DNA of 64,000 nucleotides from SVFI01 sp045588655 (GTDB lineage Bacteria; Bacillota; Clostridia; Lachnospirales; Lachnospiraceae), in contig JAZNEP010000043.1 in the NCBI GenBank assembly GCA_045588655.1, positions 8,658-72,657 on the forward strand, in the 5' to 3' direction. The position numbers and the translations under genes were made by a program. Under the pieces are notes generated by a model. It saw nothing but the letters and a program-made list of their open reading frames with translations. It ran no database searches and was not told the DNA's origin. The first letter of the stretch is position 1. Each line of letters begins with the position of its first letter. Shown here piece by piece: positions 40,347 to 48,526 of the stretch.

Positions 40347-42431
40347 ATGTATAAGAGTTATACGATGGAACTTGCCGGACGTACATTACGTGTAGACATC
40401 GGCAGAGTAGGTAAACAGGCAAACGGCTGTGCATTTATGCAGTATGGGGAAACAACTGTATTATCCACAGCAACAGCTTCAGAAAAGCCAAGAGACGGAA
40501 TTGATTTCTTTCCATGTAGTGTTGAGTATGAAGAAAAATTATATGCAGTAGGAAAAATCCCGGGAGGATTTAATAAAAGAGAAGGAAAAGCAAGTGAAAA
40601 TGCGATTCTGACAAGTCGTGTAATCGACAGACCGATGCGTCCGTTGTTCCCAAAAGACTACAGAAATGATGTAACACTTCACAATATGGTAATGAGTGTG
40701 GATCCGGAATGTCGTCCGGAGCTTGTGGCTATGCTTGGTACATCGATTGCAACATGTATTTCAGATATCCCATTTGACGGTCCATGTGCCATGACACAGG
40801 TTGGTCTTGTAGATGGACAGTTTGTTATCAATCCAAATCAGGATCAGTGGGATAATGGAGATCTTCAGATGACAGTTGCATCTACTTCTGAAAAAGTGAT
40901 TATGATTGAAGCAGGAGCAAATGAAGTTCCGGAAGATAAGATTTTAGAAGCGATTTACATGGCGGATGGAATCAACAAGACAATCATTGAGTTCATTAAT
41001 AAAATTGTAGCAGAAGTTGGAAAGCCAAAACACGAATATGTTAGCTGTGCAATTCCGGAAGAGATGTTTGCAGCAATTAAAGAAATTGTTCCGCCTGCTG
41101 AGATGGAAGAGGCTGTGTTCACAGATGAGAAACAGGTTCGTGAAGAAAATATCCGTAAAGTGACAGAAAAATTAGAAGAAGCGTTTGCTGATAAAGAAGA
41201 ATGGCTTGCTGTTCTTGGTGAAGCAGTATATCAGTACCAGAAAAAGACCGTTCGTAAGATGATCTTGAAAGATCACAAACGTCCGGATGGCCGTGCAATT
41301 GATCAAATTAGAAAACTGGATGCAGAAATTGATCTTATTCCGCGTGTACACGGAAGTGCAATGTTTACACGTGGACAAACACAGATTTGTAACGTAACTA
41401 CGCTTGCGCCAATGTCAGAAGTGCAGAAAGTAGACGGACTTGATACCAATATTACATCCAAGAGATATATGCACCATTACAACTTCCCATCCTATTCGGT
41501 TGGAGAAACAAAAGTAAGCAGAGGACCGGGACGTAGAGAAATCGGTCATGGTGCCCTTGCAGAGAAAGCACTTATGGCGGTTCTTCCATCAGTAGAAGAA
41601 TTCCCATATGCAATCCGTACAGTATCAGAAACATTTGAGTCAAACGGATCAACTTCTATGGCGTCTACATGTGCATCATGTATGTCACTTATGGCTGCCG
41701 GTGTACCGATTAAGAAGATGGTAGCTGGTATTTCTTGCGGTCTTGTGACAGGCGACACAGATGATGACTATATCGTTCTTACAGATATCCAGGGTCTTGA
41801 AGACTTCTTTGGAGATATGGACTTTAAAGTAACAGGTACAACAGACGGTATCACAGCGATTCAGATGGATATCAAGATTCATGGTCTGACTAGACCAATC
41901 GTGGAAGAAGCAATCCGCAGAACAAGAGAAGCAAGATTATTCATTATGGATACTTGTATGAAACCGGCAATTGCTGAGCCGCGTGCTGAGGTTGGTCAGT
42001 ATGCACCGAAGATTGTTCAGATTCAGATTGATCCGGAAAAGATTGGTGATGTGGTTGGACAGAGAGGTAAGACAATCAACGAAATTATCGCACGTACAGG
42101 TGTTAAAATTGATATCACAGATGATGGTGCAGTTTCTGTTTGTGGAAATGATCAGGCAGGAATGGAGAAAGCAATCGAAATGATTCAGATGATAGCATCT
42201 GACTTTGTAGAAGGCGAAAAATATACAGGTTCTGTAGTAAGTATTAAAGAGTTTGGTGCATTTATTGAATTTGCACCGGGAAAAGAAGGTATGGTACACA
42301 TTTCAAAGGTGGCAAAAGAGAGAATTAATCACGTAGAAGATGTTCTTACACTGGGAGATGTTGTAACAGTAGTATGTCTTGGAAAAGACAAAATGGGTAG
42401 ACTTAGCTTCTCAATTAAAGACGCACAGTAA
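40347..42431 (+). CDS. pnp: Polyribonucleotide nucleotidyltransferase (PNPase)
   Basis: Protein of 694 residues, the usual length. Two RNase PH domains (about 1-230 and 310-540) flank a helical linker. The second holds the GRREIGHGALAEKAL and SNGSTSMASTCASCMSL segments of the active site and the phosphate-binding Ser cluster. A KH domain (about 555-612; GDVVGQRGKTINEIIARTG) and an S1 domain (about 622-692) follow. It degrades RNA 3' to 5' with phosphate as part of the degradosome. It lies downstream of rpsO and is preceded by the leader hairpin. Start with AAGGAGAAAGCG upstream. Confidence 0.98.
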   Translation: MYKSYTMELAGRTLRVDIGRVGKQANGCAFMQYGETTVLSTATASEKPRDGIDFFPCSVEYEEKLYAVGKIPGGFNKREGKASENAILTSRVIDRPMRPLFPKDYRNDVTLHNMVMSVDPECRPELVAMLGTSIATCISDIPFDGPCAMTQVGLVDGQFVINPNQDQWDNGDLQMTVASTSEKVIMIEAGANEVPEDKILEAIYMADGINKTIIEFINKIVAEVGKPKHEYVSCAIPEEMFAAIKEIVPPAEMEEAVFTDEKQVREENIRKVTEKLEEAFADKEEWLAVLGEAVYQYQKKTVRKMILKDHKRPDGRAIDQIRKLDAEIDLIPRVHGSAMFTRGQTQICNVTTLAPMSEVQKVDGLDTNITSKRYMHHYNFPSYSVGETKVSRGPGRREIGHGALAEKALMAVLPSVEEFPYAIRTVSETFESNGSTSMASTCASCMSLMAAGVPIKKMVAGISCGLVTGDTDDDYIVLTDIQGLEDFFGDMDFKVTGTTDGITAIQMDIKIHGLTRPIVEEAIRRTREARLFIMDTCMKPAIAEPRAEVGQYAPKIVQIQIDPEKIGDVVGQRGKTINEIIARTGVKIDITDDGAVSVCGNDQAGMEKAIEMIQMIASDFVEGEKYTGSVVSIKEFGAFIEFAPGKEGMVHISKVAKERINHVEDVLTLGDVVTVVCLGKDKMGRLSFSIKDAQ

Positions 42432-42438
42432 AATGACT

Positions 42439-42496
42439 AGGGAGTGTATTCGATGGGTGCAAGAATTGCATTTATGGGATGATACTCCCTTTTTTA
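42439..42496 (+). terminator. Probable terminator after pnp
   Basis: AGGGAGT (42439-42445) pairs with ACTCCCT (42484-42490), followed by TTTTTT. The loop is large (about 38 nt) and may hold further pairing. Confidence 0.65.
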
Positions 42497-42529
42497 TGCA
42501 GAAAACTGTAAAAAAATAGAAGATAGGGT

Positions 42530-42558
42530 TTTACAAGCGGGCAAATTAGTGCTAAAAT
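42530..42558 (+). promoter_or_regulatory. Promoter of the coiled-coil gene pair
   Basis: TTTACA (42530-42535), 17-bp spacer, TAAAAT (42553-42558), 39 bp before the start at 42597. Confidence 0.65.
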
Positions 42559-42596
42559 ATCTTTGGTTTATTTTTATAAAATAGGACGTGATGCAA

Positions 42597-43466
42597 ATGA
42601 GTTTTATTTTAAAACTGTTTGGTGGCGTGAGTAAGCGCGAATTAGAAAAAAAGGAAGAAGAGTGTGCAGAGGAAAAAGCACAGCTTTGTATGGCGCATGA
42701 AAAAGAGATTCAAAAGCTCAGTGACGATCATCAGGCAGAACTTGACAAGATGAAAAAGTTATACCATGAGCAGATTGATGAGATTCAAGCTGCATTTAGA
42801 GCGAAAACAGCAAGCTTGCGTCAGGAATTTGATCTATACAAAGAGAAAAATAATGCGCAGGAGTTGACCGTGGCGCACGAAGCAGAGCTCGATAAAATGA
42901 AAACTCTGTATCATGAACAGATTGAGGAAATTCAAACAGCATTTCGTGACAGAAACGGGATGTTACAAAAAGAGCTGGAGCAGATTCGACAGCAGAGCAT
43001 CCAATATGAGGAAGAAAATAAAAAGCAGGAAGCTCAGTTGGAAAAAATGAAACAGTTGTATCATGAGCAGATTGATGAAATACAGACCGCATTTCGAAAG
43101 AAAAAAGCGGATATGGCACTGGAGATTTTTGATATCAATAAGGATGAGCTTCAGAGAGTGAATGCAGAGCACGAAAGTGAGCTGTCACGTATGAAAAATA
43201 TTTATGAGAGTATGCTGACAGAAATTCAGGAAGTGTTTCAGGCAAAGCTTGTGCAGCAGCAAAAAGAACTGGATGCGACAAAGGAGCAAATGCAGTTATA
43301 TAAAAACAACGCACAGTCACATGAGGCGGAACTGGAAAAGATGAGTAAGCTGTATGATGAGCAGCTATTGGAAGTACAAGAAGCGTTCCGTGAGAAGAAT
43401 GCAAGTCTACAGGCGCAGATTGACATATTTAAAGAACAAATAGGAAGTCTTTTGGCAACAGAGTAA
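42597..43466 (+). CDS. Tandem-repeat coiled-coil protein of unknown function
   Basis: Protein of about 289 residues; the ATG at 42597 has AGGA 10 bp upstream, and GTG 42588 or ATG 42591 are alternatives. After a short hydrophobic/Gly N-terminus (SFILKLFGGVSKRELEKK) the whole protein is a charged coiled coil. It holds five copies of a unit of 48-50 residues built around AELDKMKKLYHEQIDEIQ followed by AFR; the Leu of ELDKM recurs about every 49 residues, that is seven heptads. There are no membrane helices, no catalytic motif and only a few cysteines near the N-terminus. The next gene encodes a protein ending in one copy of the same unit. A scaffold or filament role is possible, but function is unknown. 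It has its own promoter after pnp. Confidence 0.75.
   Translation: MSFILKLFGGVSKRELEKKEEECAEEKAQLCMAHEKEIQKLSDDHQAELDKMKKLYHEQIDEIQAAFRAKTASLRQEFDLYKEKNNAQELTVAHEAELDKMKTLYHEQIEEIQTAFRDRNGMLQKELEQIRQQSIQYEEENKKQEAQLEKMKQLYHEQIDEIQTAFRKKKADMALEIFDINKDELQRVNAEHESELSRMKNIYESMLTEIQEVFQAKLVQQQKELDATKEQMQLYKNNAQSHEAELEKMSKLYDEQLLEVQEAFREKNASLQAQIDIFKEQIGSLLATE
42732..43457 (+). repeat. Five in-gene tandem repeats of about 147-150 bp
   Basis: Repeat units inside the coiled-coil gene begin near 42732, 42879, 43029, 43173 and 43323. Each encodes a (H/Q)xAELxKM-x-x-LYxEQ-x-x-EIQ-x-AF block. Copies 1-3 are closest to each other; copies 4 and 5 are more diverged. Confidence 0.7.
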
Positions 43467-43483
43467 ATAAAGTAAAAGAGGTA

Positions 43484-44167
43484 ATGATGATGGATGTAAG
43501 AATAACAGAAGAAGTAAAAAATGACACTATGTCAAGTGAAACGATGCAGGAAATGAAAAATGACACAGCTTCAAAAGAAGCAATTCAAGCGGTAGAAGCG
43601 ATGAAAGCTGCTATGTCACAGCAAAATGAAGAAGAGGAAGTACATATTGCAGTCGGAGTGGAATGGCGCAAAATGATGAAAGCCTTGGAAGAGGAAATTG
43701 AAAAAGAACTCGGAAAAGCAAATGCGGTAGTAAATGATGTGCTCGCAAAAGAAAAAGCAAAATGCAGAGACATCGTAAATAAAGAGTTTGTAGATAAAGA
43801 AAAGCAGATGATTTCAGATCACGAAGAAGAAATCGAAGCACTGAAAAAAGAGTTTGCATCAGAAAAAGAGGAAATGCAAAAAGCGTTTGAAAGTGAAGTT
43901 GCGGATGCAAAAAAAGAAGCAGAAGAAGAAATGAGCAAGCAAAAAGAAGCGCATGACGCAGAGCTTGAAAAAATGAAAAAATTGTACGAAGAGCAGATGG
44001 ATGAAGTACAGGTTGCTTTTCGGGATAAAACAGCTGCATTACGTAAAGAAATCGATCAGTATAAAGAACAGATTGAAGTTCTGATGTTGCATCTGGATGA
44101 CCCGTTTGTTTTGCAGGAGTTGCAGATGAAGCAGGCTCAGGAGGGAATGGCAGAGACTGAGGTGTAA
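43484..44167 (+). CDS. Coiled-coil protein sharing one repeat unit with its neighbour
   Basis: Protein of 227 residues; three ATG codons in a row (43484, 43487, 43490) follow AAAAGAGGTA, and any may be used. The N-terminal 60 residues are acidic and Met-rich with a VHIAVGVEWRKMM patch. Most of the rest (about 60-200) is charged coiled coil. Residues about 157-201 hold one copy of the repeat unit of the previous gene (AELEKMKKLYEEQMDEVQ then AFRDKTAALRKEIDQYKEQI). The C-terminus (LHLDDPFVLQELQMKQ) is unlike the neighbour. The two genes are 17 bp apart and end in one terminator, so they are a unit. They may form a hetero-oligomer through the common repeat; this is inferred. Confidence 0.75.
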   Translation: MMMDVRITEEVKNDTMSSETMQEMKNDTASKEAIQAVEAMKAAMSQQNEEEEVHIAVGVEWRKMMKALEEEIEKELGKANAVVNDVLAKEKAKCRDIVNKEFVDKEKQMISDHEEEIEALKKEFASEKEEMQKAFESEVADAKKEAEEEMSKQKEAHDAELEKMKKLYEEQMDEVQVAFRDKTAALRKEIDQYKEQIEVLMLHLDDPFVLQELQMKQAQEGMAETEV

Positions 44168-44224
44168 AACGCGAATAGGAAGTAAACGGGACATCAAAAT
44201 ATAAGAGTATAAAAAATGAGTTAG

Positions 44225-44266
44225 ATCCACATGGTTGAAGAAAATCATACCATGTGGATTTTTTTG
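44225..44266 (+). terminator. Rho-independent terminator after the coiled-coil pair
   Basis: ATCCACATGGT (44225-44235) and ACCATGTGGAT (44249-44259) pair perfectly, then TTTTTTT (44259-44265). Confidence 0.92.
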
Positions 44267-44348
44267 CATTTTATATGTTTTCATCTTTATATTCTTATAT
44301 AAAAACATGATCCGAACACTTTTTTTACATATCTTTGTACTTGCAGTC

Positions 44349-44374
44349 ATAAGTTTATCTTAGAAACATATATT
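44349..44374 (+). promoter_or_regulatory. Probable sigma-E promoter of the spoIIIA operon
   Basis: ATA (44349-44351), 15-bp spacer, CATATATT (44367-44374). This approximates the sigma-E pattern ATA ... CATACANT, expected because spoIIIA is transcribed in the mother cell. No sigma-A promoter is evident here. Confidence 0.5.
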
Positions 44375-44393
44375 GAGTAAAGAGGTGAGGTAA

Positions 44394-45344
44394 ATGAAAG
44401 GTGGAAAAACCATATTGCAGTTGTTTCCGCAAACATTGCGAAAATATATGGAAGAAACGACAGAGAAGTATGCAACGTTGTCAGAGATAAGAATACGTGC
44501 TGATCGTCCGGTTTTAATTTATAGGAGTAATCAAGAATATTATCTGGATAAGAGAGGAAGAGAAGTGTTAGTCTGCGCTAACTTGTTTACGGAGGCGTTG
44601 TGCCTTGACGCAGGACAGGTAGAAGATATTTTTGTACATTTATGTAGATATTCCCCCTATGCATACAGCGAAGATCTTAGGCAAGGATTTTTGACGGTGA
44701 CAGGTGGTCACAGGATTGGAGTAGCCGGACAAATGGTAAAAACAGAAAACGGGATAACCGGAATTCGAAATGTAAAGTCACTAAATATAAGAATTTCACA
44801 TGAAATAAAAGGTGTGGCAGATCGCGTGATACCTTATGTGCATGACAGAGAAGGAGAAAGCGTATATAGTTGTCTGATTGTAGCACCGCCGGGAAAAGGG
44901 AAGACAACTATGCTTAGAGATATGGTACGACAGATATCAGATGGAAATAACCGAATCAAAGGGTGTACTGTAGCAGTTGTGGACGAGCGTAGTGAAATAG
45001 CAGGATGTTTCCTGGGTGAACCACAAAATGATGTTGGGATTCGTACCGATGTACTGGACGCGTGTCCAAAGGTACATGGAATGGAAATGGTGCTACGTTC
45101 GATGGCCCCGAAGGTCATTGCGGTGGACGAGATTGCGACGAATCAGGATGTGGAAGCGTTGCTTTTGCTCATGAACTGTGGAATTCGAGTATTTGCTACA
45201 ATACATGGTGAAGATATGCAGGAGATGAAAGAGAAACCTTTTCTACGGCCGTTGTTAGAGAGCGGCTATTTTAAACGTTTTGTTGTGATGTGTAAAATGG
45301 GCGAAGTGAAAATGTACGATGAGAAAGGGGCGTGCTTAATGTGA
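44394..45344 (+). CDS. spoIIIAA: Stage III sporulation protein AA, ATPase
   Basis: Protein of 316 residues. A secretion-type ATPase: the Walker A loop is APPGKGKTT (about 164-172), with GGHRIGVAGQ and NVKSLNIRIS upstream, VVDERSEIAG (about 194-203) as the acidic box, and KVIAVDEIAT (Walker B) later. It powers the SpoIIIA-SpoIIQ channel that lets the mother cell nurture the forespore. It is first in the operon after the sigma-E-like promoter; its stop overlaps the spoIIIAB start region. GAGGTGAGG is the RBS. Confidence 0.96.
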   Translation: MKGGKTILQLFPQTLRKYMEETTEKYATLSEIRIRADRPVLIYRSNQEYYLDKRGREVLVCANLFTEALCLDAGQVEDIFVHLCRYSPYAYSEDLRQGFLTVTGGHRIGVAGQMVKTENGITGIRNVKSLNIRISHEIKGVADRVIPYVHDREGESVYSCLIVAPPGKGKTTMLRDMVRQISDGNNRIKGCTVAVVDERSEIAGCFLGEPQNDVGIRTDVLDACPKVHGMEMVLRSMAPKVIAVDEIATNQDVEALLLLMNCGIRVFATIHGEDMQEMKEKPFLRPLLESGYFKRFVVMCKMGEVKMYDEKGACLM

Positions 45345-45850
45345 AGTGGGTTGGATTTCTTTTCGTTCTTTCGGGAGCAGCAGGAATTGGTTTTGCATTG
45401 GTGGGAGAGTATCGCATGCGAATACAGATGCTGGAGCAGATCCGCAATATGATGCACTATATCAATGATATGGTACTGTATGAATCGACAGCACTTCCGG
45501 AAGCATTTCGAAAGACCGCAAGGAGAATGGATAAGCCGTTGAAGGAGTTTTTAGAAAAAATAGCGGAGCAGATGGAAGAGTTTTCCGGAGAGGACATTTC
45601 ATTTCTTTGGAAAAACAATGCAAAGCGATTGATTGGAATAATCAATAAAAACGATTATGTAGATTTTTTGGAATGTATGCAACAAACGGGATTTATGGAT
45701 GTCAAAGGACAAAGTCAGGCGCTAAGATTGTATGAAGAAAAGGTGGAGAAGAAGCTTTGCCGGCTGTTAGAACAAAAGGAAGAAAAGTGCAGATTATACC
45801 AGACACTCGGTATTATGTCAGGATTATTTGTATGCATTCTTCTGTTGTAG
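45341..45850 (+). CDS. spoIIIAB: Stage III sporulation protein AB
   Basis: Protein of about 169 residues. The GTG at 45341 (MKWVGFLFVLSG) is preferred, with GAAAGGGG upstream; a GTG at 45332 is in frame. One N-terminal helix, a helical bundle (about 24-145; YRMRIQMLEQIRNMMHYIND), and a C-terminal helix. It resembles GspF-type platform proteins of type II secretion, and forms part of the mother-cell side of the feeding channel. Overlap with spoIIIAA suggests coupling. Confidence 0.92.
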   Translation: MKWVGFLFVLSGAAGIGFALVGEYRMRIQMLEQIRNMMHYINDMVLYESTALPEAFRKTARRMDKPLKEFLEKIAEQMEEFSGEDISFLWKNNAKRLIGIINKNDYVDFLECMQQTGFMDVKGQSQALRLYEEKVEKKLCRLLEQKEEKCRLYQTLGIMSGLFVCILLL

Positions 45851-45864
45851 AAGGGAGATAACGG

Positions 45865-46065
45865 ATGAGTGTTGCATTGCTGTTTAAAATGGCGGCAGTT
45901 GGGATTCTGGTTATGGTATTGGGACAGGTATTAAAAAACAGTGGCAAAGAAGAATATTCTTTCTTTGTTGGACTTGCAGGGCTTGTATTAGTGTTGTCAT
46001 GGCTGGTGCCTTATATCAGTGATTTGTTTGACACAGTAGAGAGATTGTTTGATCTAGGAGGATGA
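45865..46065 (+). CDS. spoIIIAC: Stage III sporulation protein AC
   Basis: Protein of 66 residues with two hydrophobic helices, the standard length for SpoIIIAC. It carries the typical GQVLKNSGKEEYSFFVGLAG loop between the helices. It is a membrane component of the SpoIIIA complex. One base separates its stop from the spoIIIAD start. Confidence 0.93.
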   Translation: MSVALLFKMAAVGILVMVLGQVLKNSGKEEYSFFVGLAGLVLVLSWLVPYISDLFDTVERLFDLGG

Positions 46066-46066
46066 T

Positions 46067-46456
46067 ATGGCGGTTGCAAAAGTTGCGATATTCGGAATTA
46101 TCGCAGTAGTGCTGACACTTTTTTTGCGCTCGTATAAAAGTGAGTGGGCAGTGATATTGTCAATAACAGCGGGAACCGTTCTTGCGATATACCTTTTGAG
46201 ATTTCTTCTTGAACTGCTACAGGCTTTAAAAATCTGGGAAACATATCTGGGAGGGATATCTGAATACATGGGAATTTTGTGGAAAGCGCTCGGTATTACC
46301 TATCTATGCGAATTTTCGAGTGATTTATGCAAAGACAGTGGAAATACGCTGATTGCGGGACAGATTGAACTTTGTGGAAAGATTGCAGTCATGTTACTGG
46401 GGATGCCTGTGTTATGGGCACTTATGGAGGCAATTACGGGGTTTTATGCAGGATGA
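46067..46456 (+). CDS. spoIIIAD: Stage III sporulation protein AD
   Basis: Protein of 129 residues with four hydrophobic segments, including the conserved GITYLCEFSSDLCKDSGNTL region near 84-103. It is a membrane component of the SpoIIIA complex. The start is one base after spoIIIAC and its end overlaps spoIIIAE by 4 bp, so the block is translationally coupled. Confidence 0.93.
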   Translation: MAVAKVAIFGIIAVVLTLFLRSYKSEWAVILSITAGTVLAIYLLRFLLELLQALKIWETYLGGISEYMGILWKALGITYLCEFSSDLCKDSGNTLIAGQIELCGKIAVMLLGMPVLWALMEAITGFYAG

Positions 46457-47508
46457 ATGAAAAAATATGGGAACAGTTTGATTTATCAGAAATAGATCGC
46501 CTTGTGGATCGAATCATTGTACAAAGCAGATATAATTTTTCGGATGTTGTGCGCTGTATGGTGCAAGGTGAGTGGAATGAAGTTTGGGACATGTTGAAAC
46601 ACATGATTGTTGAACTTTGTATACCCGGGTTATGGGATAGTAAAAATTTATGGATGGGTTTGATTTTGTTAGGACTCTTTTCTATGATTCTTCACTACAG
46701 TTTCGGCGTGGTGAAAAGCCGACAGGTTTCCGAAATAGCATATTATATTGTATATTTGTTGCTTATTTTATTATTGCTGGATAGTTTTGGTCAGATGCTG
46801 GAAACAGGAAGAGAGTTACTTGATTTATTGAAGCAATTTATTGCAGCATTAGTACCGGCATATTGTTTATCGGTTTCACTCTCCATAGGAAGTGCGAGCG
46901 CAGTAGTTCATTATGAACTGGTCATTCTGTTGCTGTTGGGAATTGATTATATTCTGGTGGGGATGCTATTGCCTGTGACACAATCTTATGTATTTTTAGT
47001 CATAGTGGATGGGATTGATGAAAGTTGTCGCTTAAAGGAGTTTGTACGTCTGCTGGAACGAGCGATTTCATGGGGAATCAAAGTATGTCTCACAATAACG
47101 GTTGTGGTTAGTGGGATACAGAATGCGGTCTCGGTACAACTGGATGGGATGCAGAAAACGGTATTCCAGAAGGCGGTTGGTGCGTTGCCCGGAATCGGAG
47201 ATTTGTCTGAGTCGGTGACGCAAGTGCTTGCGGGGTCTGCCAGTTTAATCAAAAATGGGATTGGCGCAACTGCAATGATTTTTTTGTTTTTGATTGTTCT
47301 CAGACCGTTGTGGGAAGTGTTTTGCATGGCTATGTCGATGAGGCTGGCGGCGGCTTTTATTCGTGTGATGGGTCAAAGCCGTTTGTCGGATACGATTGCA
47401 AAAATGGGAGAAGCAGGAATACTGGTAATGAGGATTGTTACATGTGCAGTTATAGCATTCTACATTTCGATAGCTATGACAATGTTTGTAATGAAAGGAG
47501 CTACATGA
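46453..47508 (+). CDS. spoIIIAE: Stage III sporulation protein AE
   Basis: Protein of 351 residues starting at the ATG that overlaps the spoIIIAD stop (ATGA). After a short soluble N-terminus (DLSEIDRLVDRI), about eight membrane helices follow. The conserved AALVPAYCLSVSLSIGSASA and VGALPGIGDLSESVTQVLAG segments are present. It is a multi-spanning core protein of the SpoIIIA channel. It overlaps spoIIIAF by 4 bp. Confidence 0.95.
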   Translation: MNEKIWEQFDLSEIDRLVDRIIVQSRYNFSDVVRCMVQGEWNEVWDMLKHMIVELCIPGLWDSKNLWMGLILLGLFSMILHYSFGVVKSRQVSEIAYYIVYLLLILLLLDSFGQMLETGRELLDLLKQFIAALVPAYCLSVSLSIGSASAVVHYELVILLLLGIDYILVGMLLPVTQSYVFLVIVDGIDESCRLKEFVRLLERAISWGIKVCLTITVVVSGIQNAVSVQLDGMQKTVFQKAVGALPGIGDLSESVTQVLAGSASLIKNGIGATAMIFLFLIVLRPLWEVFCMAMSMRLAAAFIRVMGQSRLSDTIAKMGEAGILVMRIVTCAVIAFYISIAMTMFVMKGAT

Positions 47509-47858
47509 TGCTATACCTAGAGAAGATATGTTGTTTTTTTATATTGGCAAGACTTTTTTTACATATGTGCCCGAATGAAAAATATGAGAAGTATTTAGGG
47601 GTATTGACAACGTGGGTCGCTTTTTCACTCTTTTTAACTCCATTTTTGGAAGAGAATTTTTTGGAAAAAGGAAAAGAACAATGGGAAATGTATTGGGAAA
47701 TGCAAGTGGAAAATGATTATGAAGAAAAAGGAGGCGAGCTAGAAGAGAGAACGAAGCAAATAGCGGAGGGAATAGTGAAGGATGTGGCAGAAGAGATGAC
47801 AGAAGACGTAGTGGAGGAAATACCGGGCAATGAATCAGAGAAGGCACATGAAAAATGA
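47508..47858 (+). CDS. spoIIIAF: Stage III sporulation protein AF, short form
   Basis: Protein of 116 residues. ATG 47508 is taken because AAAGGAG ends 7 bp upstream; ATG 47505 is also possible. Two N-terminal membrane helices (ICCFFILARLFLHMC; TTWVAFSLFLTPFL) match SpoIIIAF. The cytoplasmic or ring-forming C-terminal part is only about 60 residues, acidic and Glu-rich (KGGELEERTKQIAEG; EMTEDVVEE). Bacillus SpoIIIAF is about 200 residues, so the soluble ring domain is largely missing. No frameshift is evident. Lachnospiraceae may use a short form. Confidence 0.8.
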   Translation: MLYLEKICCFFILARLFLHMCPNEKYEKYLGVLTTWVAFSLFLTPFLEENFLEKGKEQWEMYWEMQVENDYEEKGGELEERTKQIAEGIVKDVAEEMTEDVVEEIPGNESEKAHEK

Positions 47859-47877
47859 GAGAGGATAGAGAGCAAAC

Positions 47878-48507
47878 ATGAAGTGGGACAAGATGCTGGA
47901 AAAATTGCAGATGCTTGGTAAAGATCGATTTATGCTTTTGTTAATTGCAGGAATTATGATGGTAGTGATTACAATGCCACTACCGAAAAAAGGAGAGGAG
48001 AAGAGCAAAAAAGCAGAGGTAAATGTGCAAAGCATGGACAACATGGATTTGACAAATGAGAATCAGTTAGGTGCAGGGCGGGTACAGGGAAAATCTGTGT
48101 CAGAGATTGAAGTGTACAGGGAGCGACTGTGTGTGCAACTGAAAAATTTTTTGCAAAAGCTGGAGGGGGTCGGGGAAGCAGAGGTTTACATAACTATGCA
48201 TTCGTCGTCAGAAATTATTGTAGAAAGAAATAGTCCATACAGCACAAGAAGCGAAGAAGAGTATACGGATGGGAATACTCGTCTGGTCGGAGAAACGGAA
48301 AACGATGCAGAAGTAGTATTGATAGAGAATGAGGATGGGAGCCAAGCACCGATTGTGGTCAAGGAAATCGTGCCTGTAGTTAAGGGGATTGTAGTGGCAG
48401 TACAGGGGGGAGACCGTCAGGATGTAAAAAAGAATATAACAGAGGCATTGCAGGCATTATTTGGAATCGAAGCACATAAAATAAAAGTAGTAAAACTAAA
48501 TACATAA
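47878..48507 (+). CDS. spoIIIAG: Stage III sporulation protein AG
   Basis: Protein of 209 residues. One N-terminal membrane helix (FMLLLIAGIMMVVITMPLP), a Ser/Glu linker, then the ring-building domain with the segments LEGVGEAEVYITMHSSSEI and VVKEIVPVVKGIVVAVQG and the end KITEALQALFGIEAHKIKV in two parts. SpoIIIAG forms a large ring in the intermembrane space in Bacillus. It lies 19 bp after spoIIIAF. Confidence 0.93.
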   Translation: MKWDKMLEKLQMLGKDRFMLLLIAGIMMVVITMPLPKKGEEKSKKAEVNVQSMDNMDLTNENQLGAGRVQGKSVSEIEVYRERLCVQLKNFLQKLEGVGEAEVYITMHSSSEIIVERNSPYSTRSEEEYTDGNTRLVGETENDAEVVLIENEDGSQAPIVVKEIVPVVKGIVVAVQGGDRQDVKKNITEALQALFGIEAHKIKVVKLNT

Positions 48508-48526
48508 TCGTGGAAGGAGATATACG

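Noticed and set aside
42796..43404. Minus-strand frames opposite the first coiled-coil gene
   Set aside because: They follow the repeat structure of the plus-strand gene and lack start signals.
42732..43457. Regularly spaced repeats considered as a CRISPR-like array
   Set aside because: The units are about 147-150 bp, coding, imperfect and in frame; no short exact repeat with unique spacers exists.
43611..44039. 142-codon minus-strand frame opposite the second coiled-coil gene
   Set aside because: Leu/Phe-rich mirror of a Glu/Lys-rich coiled-coil gene; such shadows are expected from biased codon use.
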